Below the pieces are notes generated by a model. That model was given only the letters and a program-made list of their open reading frames with translations, was not told the origin of the DNA and searched no databases. Below are positions 23,098-34,689 of a DNA stretch of 64,000 bases, one piece after another. Position numbers and translations under genes: made by a program. The stretch covers positions 62,739,864-62,803,863 of the forward strand of contig CM064876.1 in the NCBI GenBank assembly GCA_032719365.1, in the 5' to 3' direction. The first letter of the stretch is position 1. Each line of letters starts with the position of its first letter. The DNA is from Prinsepia uniflora. Lineage: Eukaryota; Streptophyta; Magnoliopsida; Rosales; Rosaceae.

Positions 23098-25779
23098 TGT
23101 CAAGATCCGTCCTAAATCCCTCCGGGATTAACGAGTGACGCGTTTGATCCCGTCTGACACGAAGTGTCAAACAAGGGATAATTCCAACTTTAGCCCTACC
23201 AGGCTTCCAGAGTATGCCAAGATCCGGAGGAGGAGTATGATGTCTCAGTCAACCGCTACAGCCCGCATCCACGATCAACATGAAGGGCATTAAAACCACG
23301 AAAAGCTGTGAGTGGACAAAATAAATAATTTAATAAAAACATTTCATAAAAAGACATTTATGCCCTTCACTAAAAAGCATGCATGTATTCGAAAAATAGT
23401 TATCAAAATGAAACCATGAGGGCCTTAGCCAAAAACCGTAAGTCAAACTAATCATACGGGCCACTGCCCAAAAAACCATACCACTGGGATTCAGCCCAAA
23501 ACCAAATTAGTAGGAAATCAACCCAAAACAAATACATGTGGGGACCCAGCCCAAATCACATCACGTGGGTCTCAGCCCAAAACCAATCCTCGGAATCCCT
23601 GATGCCTGACATCTGAGATGTCACAATCACAACACGGTCACGGTTCCAAGCTACGCGTGCTACCCGGGGTTTCAAATCCTAAGTCTCCCCAGGGTCTACC
23701 GAGGTCTATAACCCGCAGATCAATGACCCTCATTGGGGGGAGGTTTTAACCTCTGGCAACTCTGCTCCTAAGTCACTATACGGACCGGTTGCTCCGTGCA
23801 ACGACCTCTCACAGGAAATTTCCCCGTGACTACTCTAGGATACTACGAGACGTCTGGAGGGCATCCGTTCATGAGGATGGTATACGGAAAACCATTTTCA
23901 TATTTAATTTCCAAAACCATTCAAAGGGCCACACCCGGGTTTTTCAGAAACCATCGTAAATCCAAATATGTGTCCCTGACCCGAAATCATGTTTATAAAC
24001 CATAATTGGGCCTCATGCTCAATTTCATAACCAACTGGGCCTCAAGCCCGAATGCGTAAACCAACGGGGTCCTCGGCTCGATCGTATAATTCAAATAGGC
24101 CTCCAGCCCGATTTCTCATTAATTCAAATGGACTCCAAGTCCGATAGCTTCTAACCAAATGGGTCTCATGCCCGATTCCATGTTTTCCAAATTTGAAATC
24201 GTTTCACCAAACCAATATAGAAAGCATAGCACGTATATGCATCGTATAAAATCGAAAATCTCGAAATACGGGCAAATACGTAAATACAAACAAACCACAA
24301 ACAAATTCACTCATGGCATCAGAAAACATGTTCTCAAACACATATAAAACATTTATGCATGCATCAATTTAGAAAGAAAGATCCACTCACAAACCGTCTA
24401 AAGCAGCGCCTCAATACGCGCACCATACGCCCTTCCCGGGCCAATCACCGTCTCTGGGGCTCCCAAACCTGTCCAAATTGTAATATAGGGTTACTAACTA
24501 CTTAAATAACCCCTCATTAAAGCCTCGTAATTCTCCCGAATTTCTAACTATTTTTAAACCCTATCCTAAACCTTTGAACACCCCCGAAACATATCGAAAC
24601 GACGTCCGATTAACACGAAACCAGTCCCAAAATTTTCGTTACAACAAAAGGATGATTTCGTGTGTTGGAAGTTTCCCCAAAAAGTGGGCACGCACCCACA
24701 CGCACCGGCAAAACCGGTCCGAACCAGCCCACCTGTAAAACTGGTCCAGGGCCACTCCTTCCTATTTTTTCATCCTTTTTCTTCCTTCTTTACACCAATC
24801 TTCCTAAATCTATCCTATGAATCCTTTTATGCAATCAAAACTAAAAAACCAATCCTAAATCCTATGGGTTCAAGAATCCAAATAAACCCAAAACTTCCAT
24901 TTTATGTTCAGGGCATAACCAAGGGCTAAAACTCAATCCTAAGGGTCTTATTAGGTTCCTAGAATCAAGATAGGAAGGTTTGTGGGTTTGGATTGGGCAT
25001 ACTTGGCAGGAATGCCAATTCGGTGGTTATCCACCGAAAATTGACTTCGGCCATGGGATGGCCGGTTCAGCCGTCCTCGGCCACCATTTGTGGCCCTACA
25101 TGACTCAAACCATCCCCCACAACATCCCCTAATCATTCACTAACATCCTAAACATCCAAATCCCAAAATAAAAATTTGAAATGTAAAGGGGTCACGGTTT
25201 TACCTTGGTCGTGAGTTCCCACCGCCTTCCACGATGGCCCTGTTGCTGCCACCACCTTCCTCAGTCCAATACTCCCCTCAATTCCTCTCAAGGCCTCACA
25301 CAAAATCAAAAGGAGAGGGGAATGGGTTTTGGGGTTCATCGGGTTAGTTGGATTGGATGAACACAGATAGGAGAGGGATATGCATGTATTTGTGTTAGGT
25401 GAGCAATGGATGGGTGACATTTGTCACTCATCCATTGGTCTGATTCAAATATCTGGGCCCTACTTGAAGACAAAAGCCCTTTTTTTCTCGTAAAGCGTGC
25501 CGCACTAAATAGTTACTCGGAACTTCTGTGAACCGTAATTTCTCCGCCGAACGTCCAAGTTCGACGTATTGCCTGTCTATGGACTCGTGAGGCCCCGATC
25601 TATGTCACGGTCCTCGGCCCTCGACCCTCTTGGGTTAAAAGTCAATTTTTACCCTCGTTTAGAGGCAAAATCGTAATTTCACCCTAAACGTCCGTTAATC
25701 CTCGACTAATCCCTGATTAGCCTCACTAAGCCGTCATTAGTCTTATTTTATCCCTAAAAATCAGGGACAGGTCGTCACA
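23098..25779 (-). repeat. 3' LTR of element 2 (left copy)
   Basis: Aligns with 29130-31825. It contains degenerate repeats of a GGGCCTC-AGCCCG pattern (24005-24180), a counterpart of the GGGCC array in element 1. The LTR pair is clearly more diverged than that of element 1. Confidence 0.87.
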
Positions 25780-28700
25780 AACTCCCTTCCTTAAAGAATT
25801 TCGTCCTCAAAGTCCCTACTGACCCAATTCCACCATGAAACTTTGGAAATCCAATCATGTCCCAAGTAAGGGGTACTCTCGTGTAATCATACACGCCCGA
25901 CATAACCACCGTACTCGTCGGTACGTACTGCCACCGGAGCTTCCAAAGCTCCAACCCAACTCTCAAGAACCATAAGTCGGCTCGTAAGTCTCACTCGAGA
26001 CACTGATACTCGTCAATCTCGCTTGTCACTCACTCCAACAGATCAATCATATTAAGTTGTCGTCAAATCGGCTTTTCAGCCTGACGATCCTTCTTATCTG
26101 ACAACCAGAGCTGATATCTTATTCAGCCTCCGATCCGACAACGTCCTCTAGATCCTGCCATCGCAATGGCACGGATCCCATCTTGCAGACCATACGCCAA
26201 CCTATGCCATTTATCGGCCTCGGTACTCATACCAGCCAACGCTCTCGTTTTCTTATACTCATTCTGACTCTCCTTAGAGTCCCATCAATCCATACCAATC
26301 TGAACTCGTCGGATACTGATTAATCTATTACCACGATATGTCATGACCTTCGTGACTAGCCGACAACTCCCGACTCCATTGCGCTCTCTTTGCGCTACTC
26401 TGATCTCGACTCACTTTCGAGTCCCTACATCGTACTTCGTGTCACTCAGAAATCGATGCTGAAATCTTGACTCACCCTGAGTCCCAAACTGTCGTAACAC
26501 TCATCGTGTCGAAACACATTCGACAACTCAGCTATCCTAGGTGTATCCGGATCCCATCGAATACTCGTCTCAGCAGAGCTAACACATCTGCAATGTAGGG
26601 TTCCTTTGGTCATCCGCGACCTTGAACCTCCGCTCTCATCAATCACTAAACCCTACCTATCTACTCTGCTCGAGCACACAGTAGTCAACGTCCAGTCATC
26701 CTATCATCGTGTCGGAACACATCCGATCATGGTATTCATCGAACTATAATCTGATTGTCACTCACGTCTATCTAGGACTCTATCCATTCAACAACACATT
26801 CATCCTCTCGGGGAACTTCTCAACCCGATATACCGATTGACCGTGGTCAATTCCATCGTCCAACGTGCACAACACACCGGTGCACCTCCATCACAATGGC
26901 TACTCTCATAACCAAGACAGATCATACGCTCTAATATCCAACTTCTGTCTTGTCAGCTCACCAACCATTCCAAAGATTCTTCAGCTGTCGCACAAAACGA
27001 TTCTCCTCTGTTCCTAGCTTAGCATAATCAGCAGTAAGATTCTCCTCAATAACGACCAGACCTCGGTGTACTCGACTCACAGTCACCACAATCACATCAA
27101 TCATCTCGATCATCCTGATCGTCACCACACGACTCGATCCATAATACCGACATGGGTCCACTAAGGGTCCAAGGTAGTGGACGCTCACTCGTCACAACCA
27201 GTGACACTAAATACCATCTACTCGTCAAGTCAATCAAATTTGACCCACAGCCTAGGTGTTCGGTTTTTACACCCTCTTTGAACACTTTAGCTGTCATAGC
27301 ACTCCTCGTCATCCCACCTAGGGAAGAATCAAGGAGAATCCAAGATGATGACATCAAATTTCATCCTATGTCATCCTCTGGCACCAAACACTAACTGCCG
27401 AAAAGTAGAAACCAGAAGTCACACTCAGTGACATCCAGAATGTACGTCATCAAGTCAGAATCAAGTGCTCTCCTCATTATCTTAATCGCAACCTATCTTG
27501 ATTCCGAAGTTCCAATCATGTTGGAAATATACTTCTTTTCCAATTACTGAGCTTACTCTCTACACAAGCATCTCAGCGTCGTATAGTCAAAAAATTTCTT
27601 AGTCCTCAACTCAGGAGGTATGGTCAACCGTAGTCAACCAAAACCAATCCACAATGGACTCTCAAGTTCTCAGCTCAACCGGACACCATCCATGCATTTG
27701 TGAATACCATTTATGCACATCCAAAAGGATGTGGAACGTATGACATCTAGGTTTATACTCCTGAGCACACCTTTGTGTCTCACGTCTAGCATCACTTGGG
27801 AACTGGTCATCAAACCAATTACTCCCCGTGCCTCGTACTGTGCCACTCGGGATCCTCTGTCCCGCTCAGTTCCCACCGAACTCGTATGCTCGCCACTCTG
27901 GGCACATCTACTATCCCGTCGGCATACTAGTTTGCACTCACACCCTTGTAATCCATCCAAGGATATCTAGGGCACTTGTCGCTCATCTAGGTATATCCCA
28001 CTCATCACAGTCACCTCCACAGAGGTAGCATGGCACACTAGCCAAAGCCCCAAGTTCAACTCTTTCTGTAATCGCACTCAGTCGTAACCAAGTCGAATCC
28101 AAAATCTATGCTCGTACCGTGCATTACTCACGCACCTCTGTATCATCGTCACAACTGACGAATCTTATCGTCACAATCGTCATGGCAACCTGAGCCTATC
28201 CAACTCGATAAGAATCAACTATGTTCATCGATAGTAGCGTCTGCAACAACCTCATGCAGACCAATCTTAGAAACACTCTGCTATCGAGATTCCAAATCCA
28301 TGAGATCAAATCACTGCCATCACTAACCGCTCAATACATAACATCCACCGATCGGTCCACCTCAGGATCCAGTCGACAAGTACCACTCTCCTGGAAACTT
28401 GTCCGATCAATCATCAACTAGGGTTATCACAAACCTGGCTGCCCGCTGCAGCCCAATCATCCTGACCGATCCATCGCTCTCGACTCTGAAAAGTCGTCAT
28501 ACTCCGACACTGGTGTCCTACCGATAGATAACCATGATCCAAGGGTCTCAACCACTCATACCCTACGGCCTCCTCGGTGTCTACCACCGCTCAACCACGA
28601 CATGTCATACCATACCACCCAACATCTACACTGTGGCATCCTCTGCCAGTCGACAACCCTCCCAGATTCGACACATCGAAACATGGCTTCTCGTGCCAAA

Positions 28701-29115
28701 TAGGATTAGATATTCCTATCCCCAACAGTCTCCACTAGGGCCATCCATGACCTCAGCTGCTCTTTGCAGCACACTCTCATATCCGACATGACACAACCGA
28801 CCAACGGTCTCGACTTTGGAAGTCGTCATGCGGTGTTTACTAGTCCACTAGATCCTATCCACCAATAAATATATGACTCAAAGCCATTGGATTCACACGT
28901 GCATTGATCTTACTCGGGATCACGTTTCTCCAGAAAAAAGGCATCCTTTGCCAAATCGAACCCTAAACAATCACACCTCGAGTCAAACAGAATCTAACTA
29001 GGGTTCGATTCCACCGAATCCTCATACTATTACCCTAATTGTCAGGTTGATGACGGGTTGTTATCACCGTAGAGACATCACATCCTCGACCAGCGCATAA
29101 CTCAAGAGCAATCGT
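25780..29115 (-). other. Non-coding interior of element 2
   Basis: About 3.3 kb with only short open frames and no retroviral motif. Composition is rich in TCGT, CACTC and GACTC words, similar to the interior of element 1 read on its other strand. Confidence 0.7.
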
Positions 29116-29127
29116 GCTCTTATACCA
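29116..29127 (-). other. Primer binding site of element 2
   Basis: On the minus strand TGGTATAAGAGC lies two bases inside the 5' LTR end, one base different from the initiator tRNA-Met complement found in elements 1 and 3. Confidence 0.8.
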
Positions 29128-29129
29128 CT

Positions 29130-31825
29130 TGTCAGGACACGTCCCAAATCCTCCCGGGATTAACGCGAGACGAGCCTGATCCCGTCTGACACGAAGTGTC
29201 AGACAAGGGATAGTTCCAACTTTAACCCCACCGAGCTTCCAGAGTACGCCAGGATCTGGAGGAGGAGTATGATGTCTCGATCACCCGCTACAGCCCGCAT
29301 CCGTGATCAACCTAAAGGGCATTAAAACCACAAAAAGCTGTGAGTGGACAAAACAAATAATTTAATAAAAATAATTCATAAAAAGACATTTATGGCATTC
29401 ACTAAAAAGCATGCATGCATTCGAAAACCAGTTATCAAAATGAAACCATTAGGGCCTTAGCTAAAAACCGTAAGTCAAACCAATCATACGGGTCACTGCC
29501 CAAAAACCATACAAGTGGGACTCGGCCCAAAACTAAATCAGTAGGGACTCATCCCAAATCACACCACGTGGGTCTCAGCCCAAAACCAATCCTCGACATC
29601 CCTGATGTCTGACATCTGAGATGTCATAATCACAACACTATCATGGTTCCAAGCTACGCGTGCTACCCGGGGTCTTAAATCCCAAGTCTCCCTAGGGTCC
29701 ACCCAGGTTAATGACCCGCAGATCAATGACCCTACCTAGTGGGAGGTTTTAACCTCTGGTAACCCTGCTTCTGAGTCAATATACGGACCGGTCGCTCCGT
29801 ACAATGACCCCTCACAGGAAATTGCCCCATGACTACCCCAGGATACTACGAGACGTCTGGAGGGCATCCGTTCACGAGGATGGTATATGAAAAACCATTT
29901 TCATATTTCATTTCCAAAACCATTCAAAGGGCCACTCCCTGGTTTTCCATAAACCATTGTAAATCCAAATATGGGTCCCAGACCCGAAATCATGTTTATA
30001 AACAATAACAGGGCCCCATGCTCGATTTCATAACCAACTGGGCCTCAAGCCCGAATGCATAAACCAACGGGGCCACCGACCCAATCGCATAATTCAAATG
30101 GGCCTCCAACCCGATTTCTCATTAATTCAAATGGACTCCAAGTCCGATAGTTTCCAACCAAATGGGTCTCATGCCCGATTCCATGTTTTCCAAATTCGAA
30201 ATTGTTTCATCAAAACAATATAGAAAGCATAGCATGTATATGCATCATATAACACCAAAAACCTCGAAATACGTGCAAATACGTAAATACGAACAAACCA
30301 CAAAAAATGCACTCATGGCAACACAAAACATGTTCTCAAACACATACAAAACATTTATGCATGCATCAATTTAAAAAGAAAGATACACTCACAGACTGTC
30401 CAATCACCATCTCCGGGGCTCCCGAACCTGTCCAAATTGTAATAGAGGGTTACTAACTACTTAAATAACCCTTCATTAAAGCCCCGTAATTTTTCCAAAT
30501 TTCTAACTATTTTTAAACCCGATCCTAAACCTTCAGACACCCTGAAACATATCGAAACGATGTCCGATTGAAACGAAACCAGTCCCAAAACGTTCCTTAC
30601 ATCGAAAGGATGATTTCGTGTGTTGGAAGTTTCCTCAAAAGGTGGACCACGTGCCCACACGTACAGGAAGAATCCCCTGAGCGTTGGAGCCACGCGCCAC
30701 TGCACAGTTTTCTTCTTCCTTCGGCTAGATCGGTCTGAATCGGCCCACCTGTAAAACCGATCCAACTGGACCGGCGTAACCGGTCCAGGGCCATTCCTTC
30801 CTATTTTTTCATCCTTTTTCTTCCTTTTTTCCACCAATCTTCCTAAATCTATCCTATGAATCTTTTTGTGCAATCAAAACTAGGAAACCAATCCTAAATC
30901 CTATGGGTTCAAGAATCCAAATAAACCCAAAACTTCAATTTTATGTCCAGGGCATAATCAAGGGCTAAAACTCAATCCTAAGGGTCCTATTAGGTTCCTA
31001 GGATCAAGATAGGAAGGTTTGTGGGTTTGGATTGGGCCTACTTGGCCGGAATGGCAATTCGGTGGTTACCCACCGAAAATTGTCCTCGGCCGTGGGATGG
31101 CTGGCTCAACCGTCCTTAGCCACCAATTGTGGCCCTACATGACTCAAACCATCCCCCACAACATCCCCTAATCATTCACTAACATCCTAAACGCCCAAAT
31201 CCCAAAATCAAAATTTGAAATGTAAAGGGGTAACGGTTTTACCTTGGCCGTGAGTTCCCACCACCGTCCACGGTGGCCCTGCTACTGCCACCACCTTCCT
31301 CAGTCCAATACTCCCCTCAATTCCTCTCAATGCCTCACACAAAATCAAAAGGAGATGGGAATGGGTTTTGGGGTTCATTGGGTTGGTTGGATTGGATGAA
31401 CACAGAGAGAGGAGGGATATGCATGTATCTGTGTTAGGTGAGCAATGGATAGGGTGACACTTGTCACTCATCCATTGGCCTGATTCAAATATATGGGCCC
31501 CACTTGAAGATAAAAGCCCATTTTTCTCGTAAAGCGTGCCGCCGTAAATAGTTCCTCTGAACTTCCGTGAACCGTAATGTCTTCGCCGAACGTTCAATTT
31601 TGACGTGACGCCTGTCTACGGACTCGTGACATCTCGATCTACGTCACTGTCCTTGGCCCTCGGCTGTCGGACCTCTCGGGTCAAAAGTCAACTTTTGCTC
31701 TCGTTTAAGGGAAAAATCGTAATTTCGCCATGAACGTCCGTTAATCCTCGGCTTATCCCTGATTAACCTCACTAATCCGTCATTAGTCTTAACTAATCCG
31801 TAAAAATTAGGAACGGGTCGTCACA
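29130..31825 (-). repeat. 5' LTR of element 2 (right copy)
   Basis: Pairs with 23098-25779 across its length, with indels. For example, extra sequence near 30660-30770 is absent from the left copy, and the left copy has extra bases near 24400-24450. Confidence 0.87.
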
Positions 31826-31830
31826 ACTTT

Positions 31831-32388
31831 TGTCTCAAGCTTTAGTAGCAAGGTGTCACACCATTTCCTTCATGGGCTTGAGTGTGTCCTTAAGCATGAT
31901 ATGGGTTGTTCATAAGCCCCCAAAATTTTGTGTCAATATAGAGCCAATTTGGGGCTTATTGTGACGTCTTTCTAGCTAGTCGCTCTTCTGCAAGTGGAAA
32001 GGTTGTCGTCACGCGGAATGTTGGAATTGGATCGATGTCGAGGAATACGCCGGTACCGAGTGGCTTTGACATGATATGAACGTCGTATCCACGGGCTAGC
32101 ACCCTTTCTTGCATCATTTAACATTCTGATTGCATAACAGGTCGTAGTTCCCATTATGGGTGATTCAGTTGAACCTCTGGGATTCCGTTGAGCAGGTTGC
32201 TTTTATCATATGTCGTTGTGAAGAAGGCGGTAGGCCTTCCAGACCGTTTCATTCTTCAAGTTCTTGCCATAGATGAAGAACGATGAACGATGAACAATGA
32301 CCGATGAACAATAATGAAGTTTTTCTTGAAAAAGCTGGAGAGCATGCATTGAGTGTTTCTCAATTCGGCTCTCAATGAAAGCACCAAT
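31831..32388 (-). other. Outer element internal region, last segment
   Basis: It resumes the split tandem array (to about 31905) and ends at the candidate primer region TTGGTGCTTTCATTGAGAGC (32387-32368, minus). A short GATGAAC-type repeat lies at 32271-32320. The minus ORF at 32206-32442 runs into the LTR and shows no known domain. Confidence 0.6.
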
Positions 32389-32885
32389 TGTTGACAAAGA
32401 AATCGTCCGAACATGTAGAATTCCTTCTTGATCCCTACACACAATAATAAGAAATAATCGAGGTTAAGGTTGAAACCCGGGGGAGTTTTTCAACCAAGAA
32501 CACTCTGATGCTAAGTCAGTTTAATCGAGAGAATAAACCTGCAGAGTTTCAATATGAGTTTTTTGAATTACCTTTAAGGGTGAATGAGACCCTGTATTTA
32601 TAGTGAAACCTTGAGAGTCACTGGAGTGTCTGATTGGTTGAAGGAGATAGTATTTAATAGGTGCCATCGTCATTAATCTGATTAATTAATAATAAATAAC
32701 TCGTTGAGAGATTATTTATCATCGGCATTAATCTGATTAATTAATATACTTAATTGATAAATATATTAAATTAATGCGGAGATCATGTGATGCCATCATC
32801 GTCTATATCAAGGGTAATATCGACATTATATGAGATATGTGCCACGTGGCTGCCCCACAATTTTCTGATAATTTATGGTTCCACA
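32389..32885 (-). repeat. 5' LTR of the outer element (right copy)
   Basis: Has TG..CA ends and homology to 8033-8582. It contains a small internal duplication of ATTAATCTGATTAATTAAT near 32670-32750 that the other copies lack. Confidence 0.82.
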
Positions 32886-33513
32886 GTTACCAATTGGTTC
32901 CTATGTATATGTCATTTGGTAACCATTTAGTAACATAACCATTTCTAGACTTTCTAGATGAAGTGATAAGAGAAAAAAAAAATGATGCATGGAAGAGGAA
33001 GAAAACGAAGAGGAAAAGGACGCAGCCTCTTCTTTTAACTTCGTATTCATCTAGAGATATTCATTTTCATCTTTAACTTTATCTTCATTTGGATTTCCCA
33101 ATTAGTTATCAATTACATGTCAATTGGTAACCACTTAGTTACATAACTGTTTCTGAATTTTTTAGATGAACATGAAGAAGAAAATGAAGAGAGAAGAGAA
33201 TAAATAAGATGCCAAGGAAGAGGACATAACTTCCCCTTTCATCTTTATCTGGAGATCTTCATCTTCATTTTCATATGGGTTTCTCGATTTCGCAGTTAGT
33301 TACTCATTAGTTTCCACTTACATACCAGTTAGTAACCATTTAGTTGCATAACCATTTCAAAGGTTTTCTAGATGAACATGAAGATGGAGAGAAAAGAGAA
33401 AAAAGAAGATGCAGAGGAAGAGGAAGAGGAGGAAATGGGAAGAGGATGAGGATGTGATCTCCCCCTTCATCGTTATCTGTAGATCTTCATCTTCATATTC
33501 ATTTTGGTTTCTT
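32886..33513. repeat. Tandem array of about three 205-bp units
   Basis: Three units begin near 32886, 33101 and 33296. Each contains a GGTAACCA-TTTAGT-ACATAAC word, a TTTCTAGATGAA word, a GA-rich stretch and a TTCATCTTCATTTTCAT stretch ending in GGTTTC. This array was the target of the nested insertion. Confidence 0.75.
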
Positions 33514-33599
33514 GAGAGAAAAAATAGAAAAGAGAGGAAATGAGGGAGGGAGAGAAATAATAAACTGTGAATTAGTCCTTAAAGGTATAAATAAGTTGG

Positions 33600-34390
33600 G
33601 AAAGAAGTGTAAATAGAAAAACAAAATACTAGATATGCTTGATGGTAAGGAAGTGGTTATTAAATGCCTTTTTTTTTTTGTGAGAAACGCTCATTAGTGA
33701 CAATTCCCAAAAGTCAATAAGTAAATTATAAAACAAAAATTAAATTAAATTGAAGAATAAAGTCCAAGAAAGAACAAATAATTAAATCCAATTTTATTCA
33801 AGGAACGACAAACCCCACATTCCCCTCAAAAGCAATAAAATTTGTAAAATTAATTAGAGAAAGAAGGTTTTAACCTCAGGTTAGGAGGGGTTTGGAAGTA
33901 ACTTTCAGTTTGTTATACTTATGAAAAAAAAACTATGGACCTTTGCATAGACCTGGAACTCACGAGTACGTAAACAAGTGACACGTCGAAATAGGAATTC
34001 TAATAAGAAATTTACAGGCCTAGAACAATCAAGAAACGTCAGTAATTTTAGAAAAGTTTAAATTATAAATGTCGCTCTCCCTCCTCTCCAAATTGGTCAA
34101 ACTCACACCTCATCCTATTCTTTATCTCCCTTTCTGTGAATTCCCGCAGAAGACTTACCCACACGGTAACCCTCACCATTTGGCTCAGAAGCCCATGAGA
34201 TTGCTGGTACCTGCTAGGCCCATTGAGAAAAAAAACTCGATCCGGCTTGCTATGGGTCGTGGGTTTGCCGAGTCTGAAAGTTAACTGGCTAGATTTGGGC
34301 TTAGGGTAATCAAACCTGATAGGCCCGAGCCAGATAAGGCTTGGTAAACCCAATCGATTCTCCTGTATAAATCTGACTCATAAACCCGAA
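33600..34390. other. Spacer with no recognisable gene
   Basis: AT-rich; small open frames at 34063-34353 on both strands mirror each other and have no domain. Confidence 0.5.
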
Positions 34391-34522
34391 TAGGTTGGTC
34401 TTCGTGTTGAGGTTTGGGCTGCAATATTATTAAAGAATGGGATGGGTATTAATTCGGAAATAATACCCATCTCATTCTTTAATAATATTGCAGCCCAAAC
34501 CTCAATGCAAAGCCCAACCTAT
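34391..34522. repeat. Long near-perfect hairpin (about 60-bp arms)
   Basis: The left arm 34391-34452 and the right arm beginning at 34460 are reverse complements around a loop near TTCGGAAA. The inner 42 bp (ending in GCAGCCCAAACCTCAA) has one mismatch. A more diverged 8-bp patch and another matching block, CCAACCTATT, follow. It could be a foldback transposon or a small-RNA precursor. Confidence 0.85.
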
Positions 34523-34689
34523 TTTATTTTAGAAAGCCCAAGACCTTATACAAACCTTAAAACTAATGTCCACCTATTTAAACAACTCTTCACTCAACTC
34601 TCTCAACATCTCACATTCTTCTCACTCAGCCGCACTCCCCATGTAAATGACTAATGACGTCTCCATAGGGGGAGGAGGAAGTGAAGTGC

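Larger units (their letters stand above)
23098..31825 (-). mobile_element. Element 2: non-coding Ty3/gypsy-like LTR retrotransposon
   Basis: LTRs 23098-25779 and 29130-31825 (about 2.7 kb each) start TGTCA and end GTCACA on the plus strand, which gives TG..CA ends in the minus orientation. Flanks are ACTTA (23093-23097) and ACTTT (31826-31830), a duplication with one change. On the minus strand a primer site TGGTATAAGAGC (29127-29116), one mismatch from the initiator tRNA-Met site, follows the right LTR. A purine tract with TTGAGGACGAAATTCTTTAA (25810-25791) precedes the left one. No gag-pol is present. Confidence 0.88.
8033..32885 (-). mobile_element. Outer LTR retrotransposon carrying two nested elements
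   Basis: The two LTRs (8033-8582 and 32389-32885) are related to each other and flanked by identical GTTAC pentamers at 8028-8032 and 32886-32890. On the minus strand the 5' LTR is the right one. It is followed at the primer-site position by TTGGTGCTTTCATTGAGAGC, while a polypurine tract GTGGGGGAATT lies beside the left LTR (8583-8593). Removing the nested elements leaves an internal region of about 5.3 kb (8583-10564, 20302-23097, 31831-32388). It consists largely of minisatellites and contains no recognisable gag or pol, so the element was probably non-autonomous. Confidence 0.85.
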
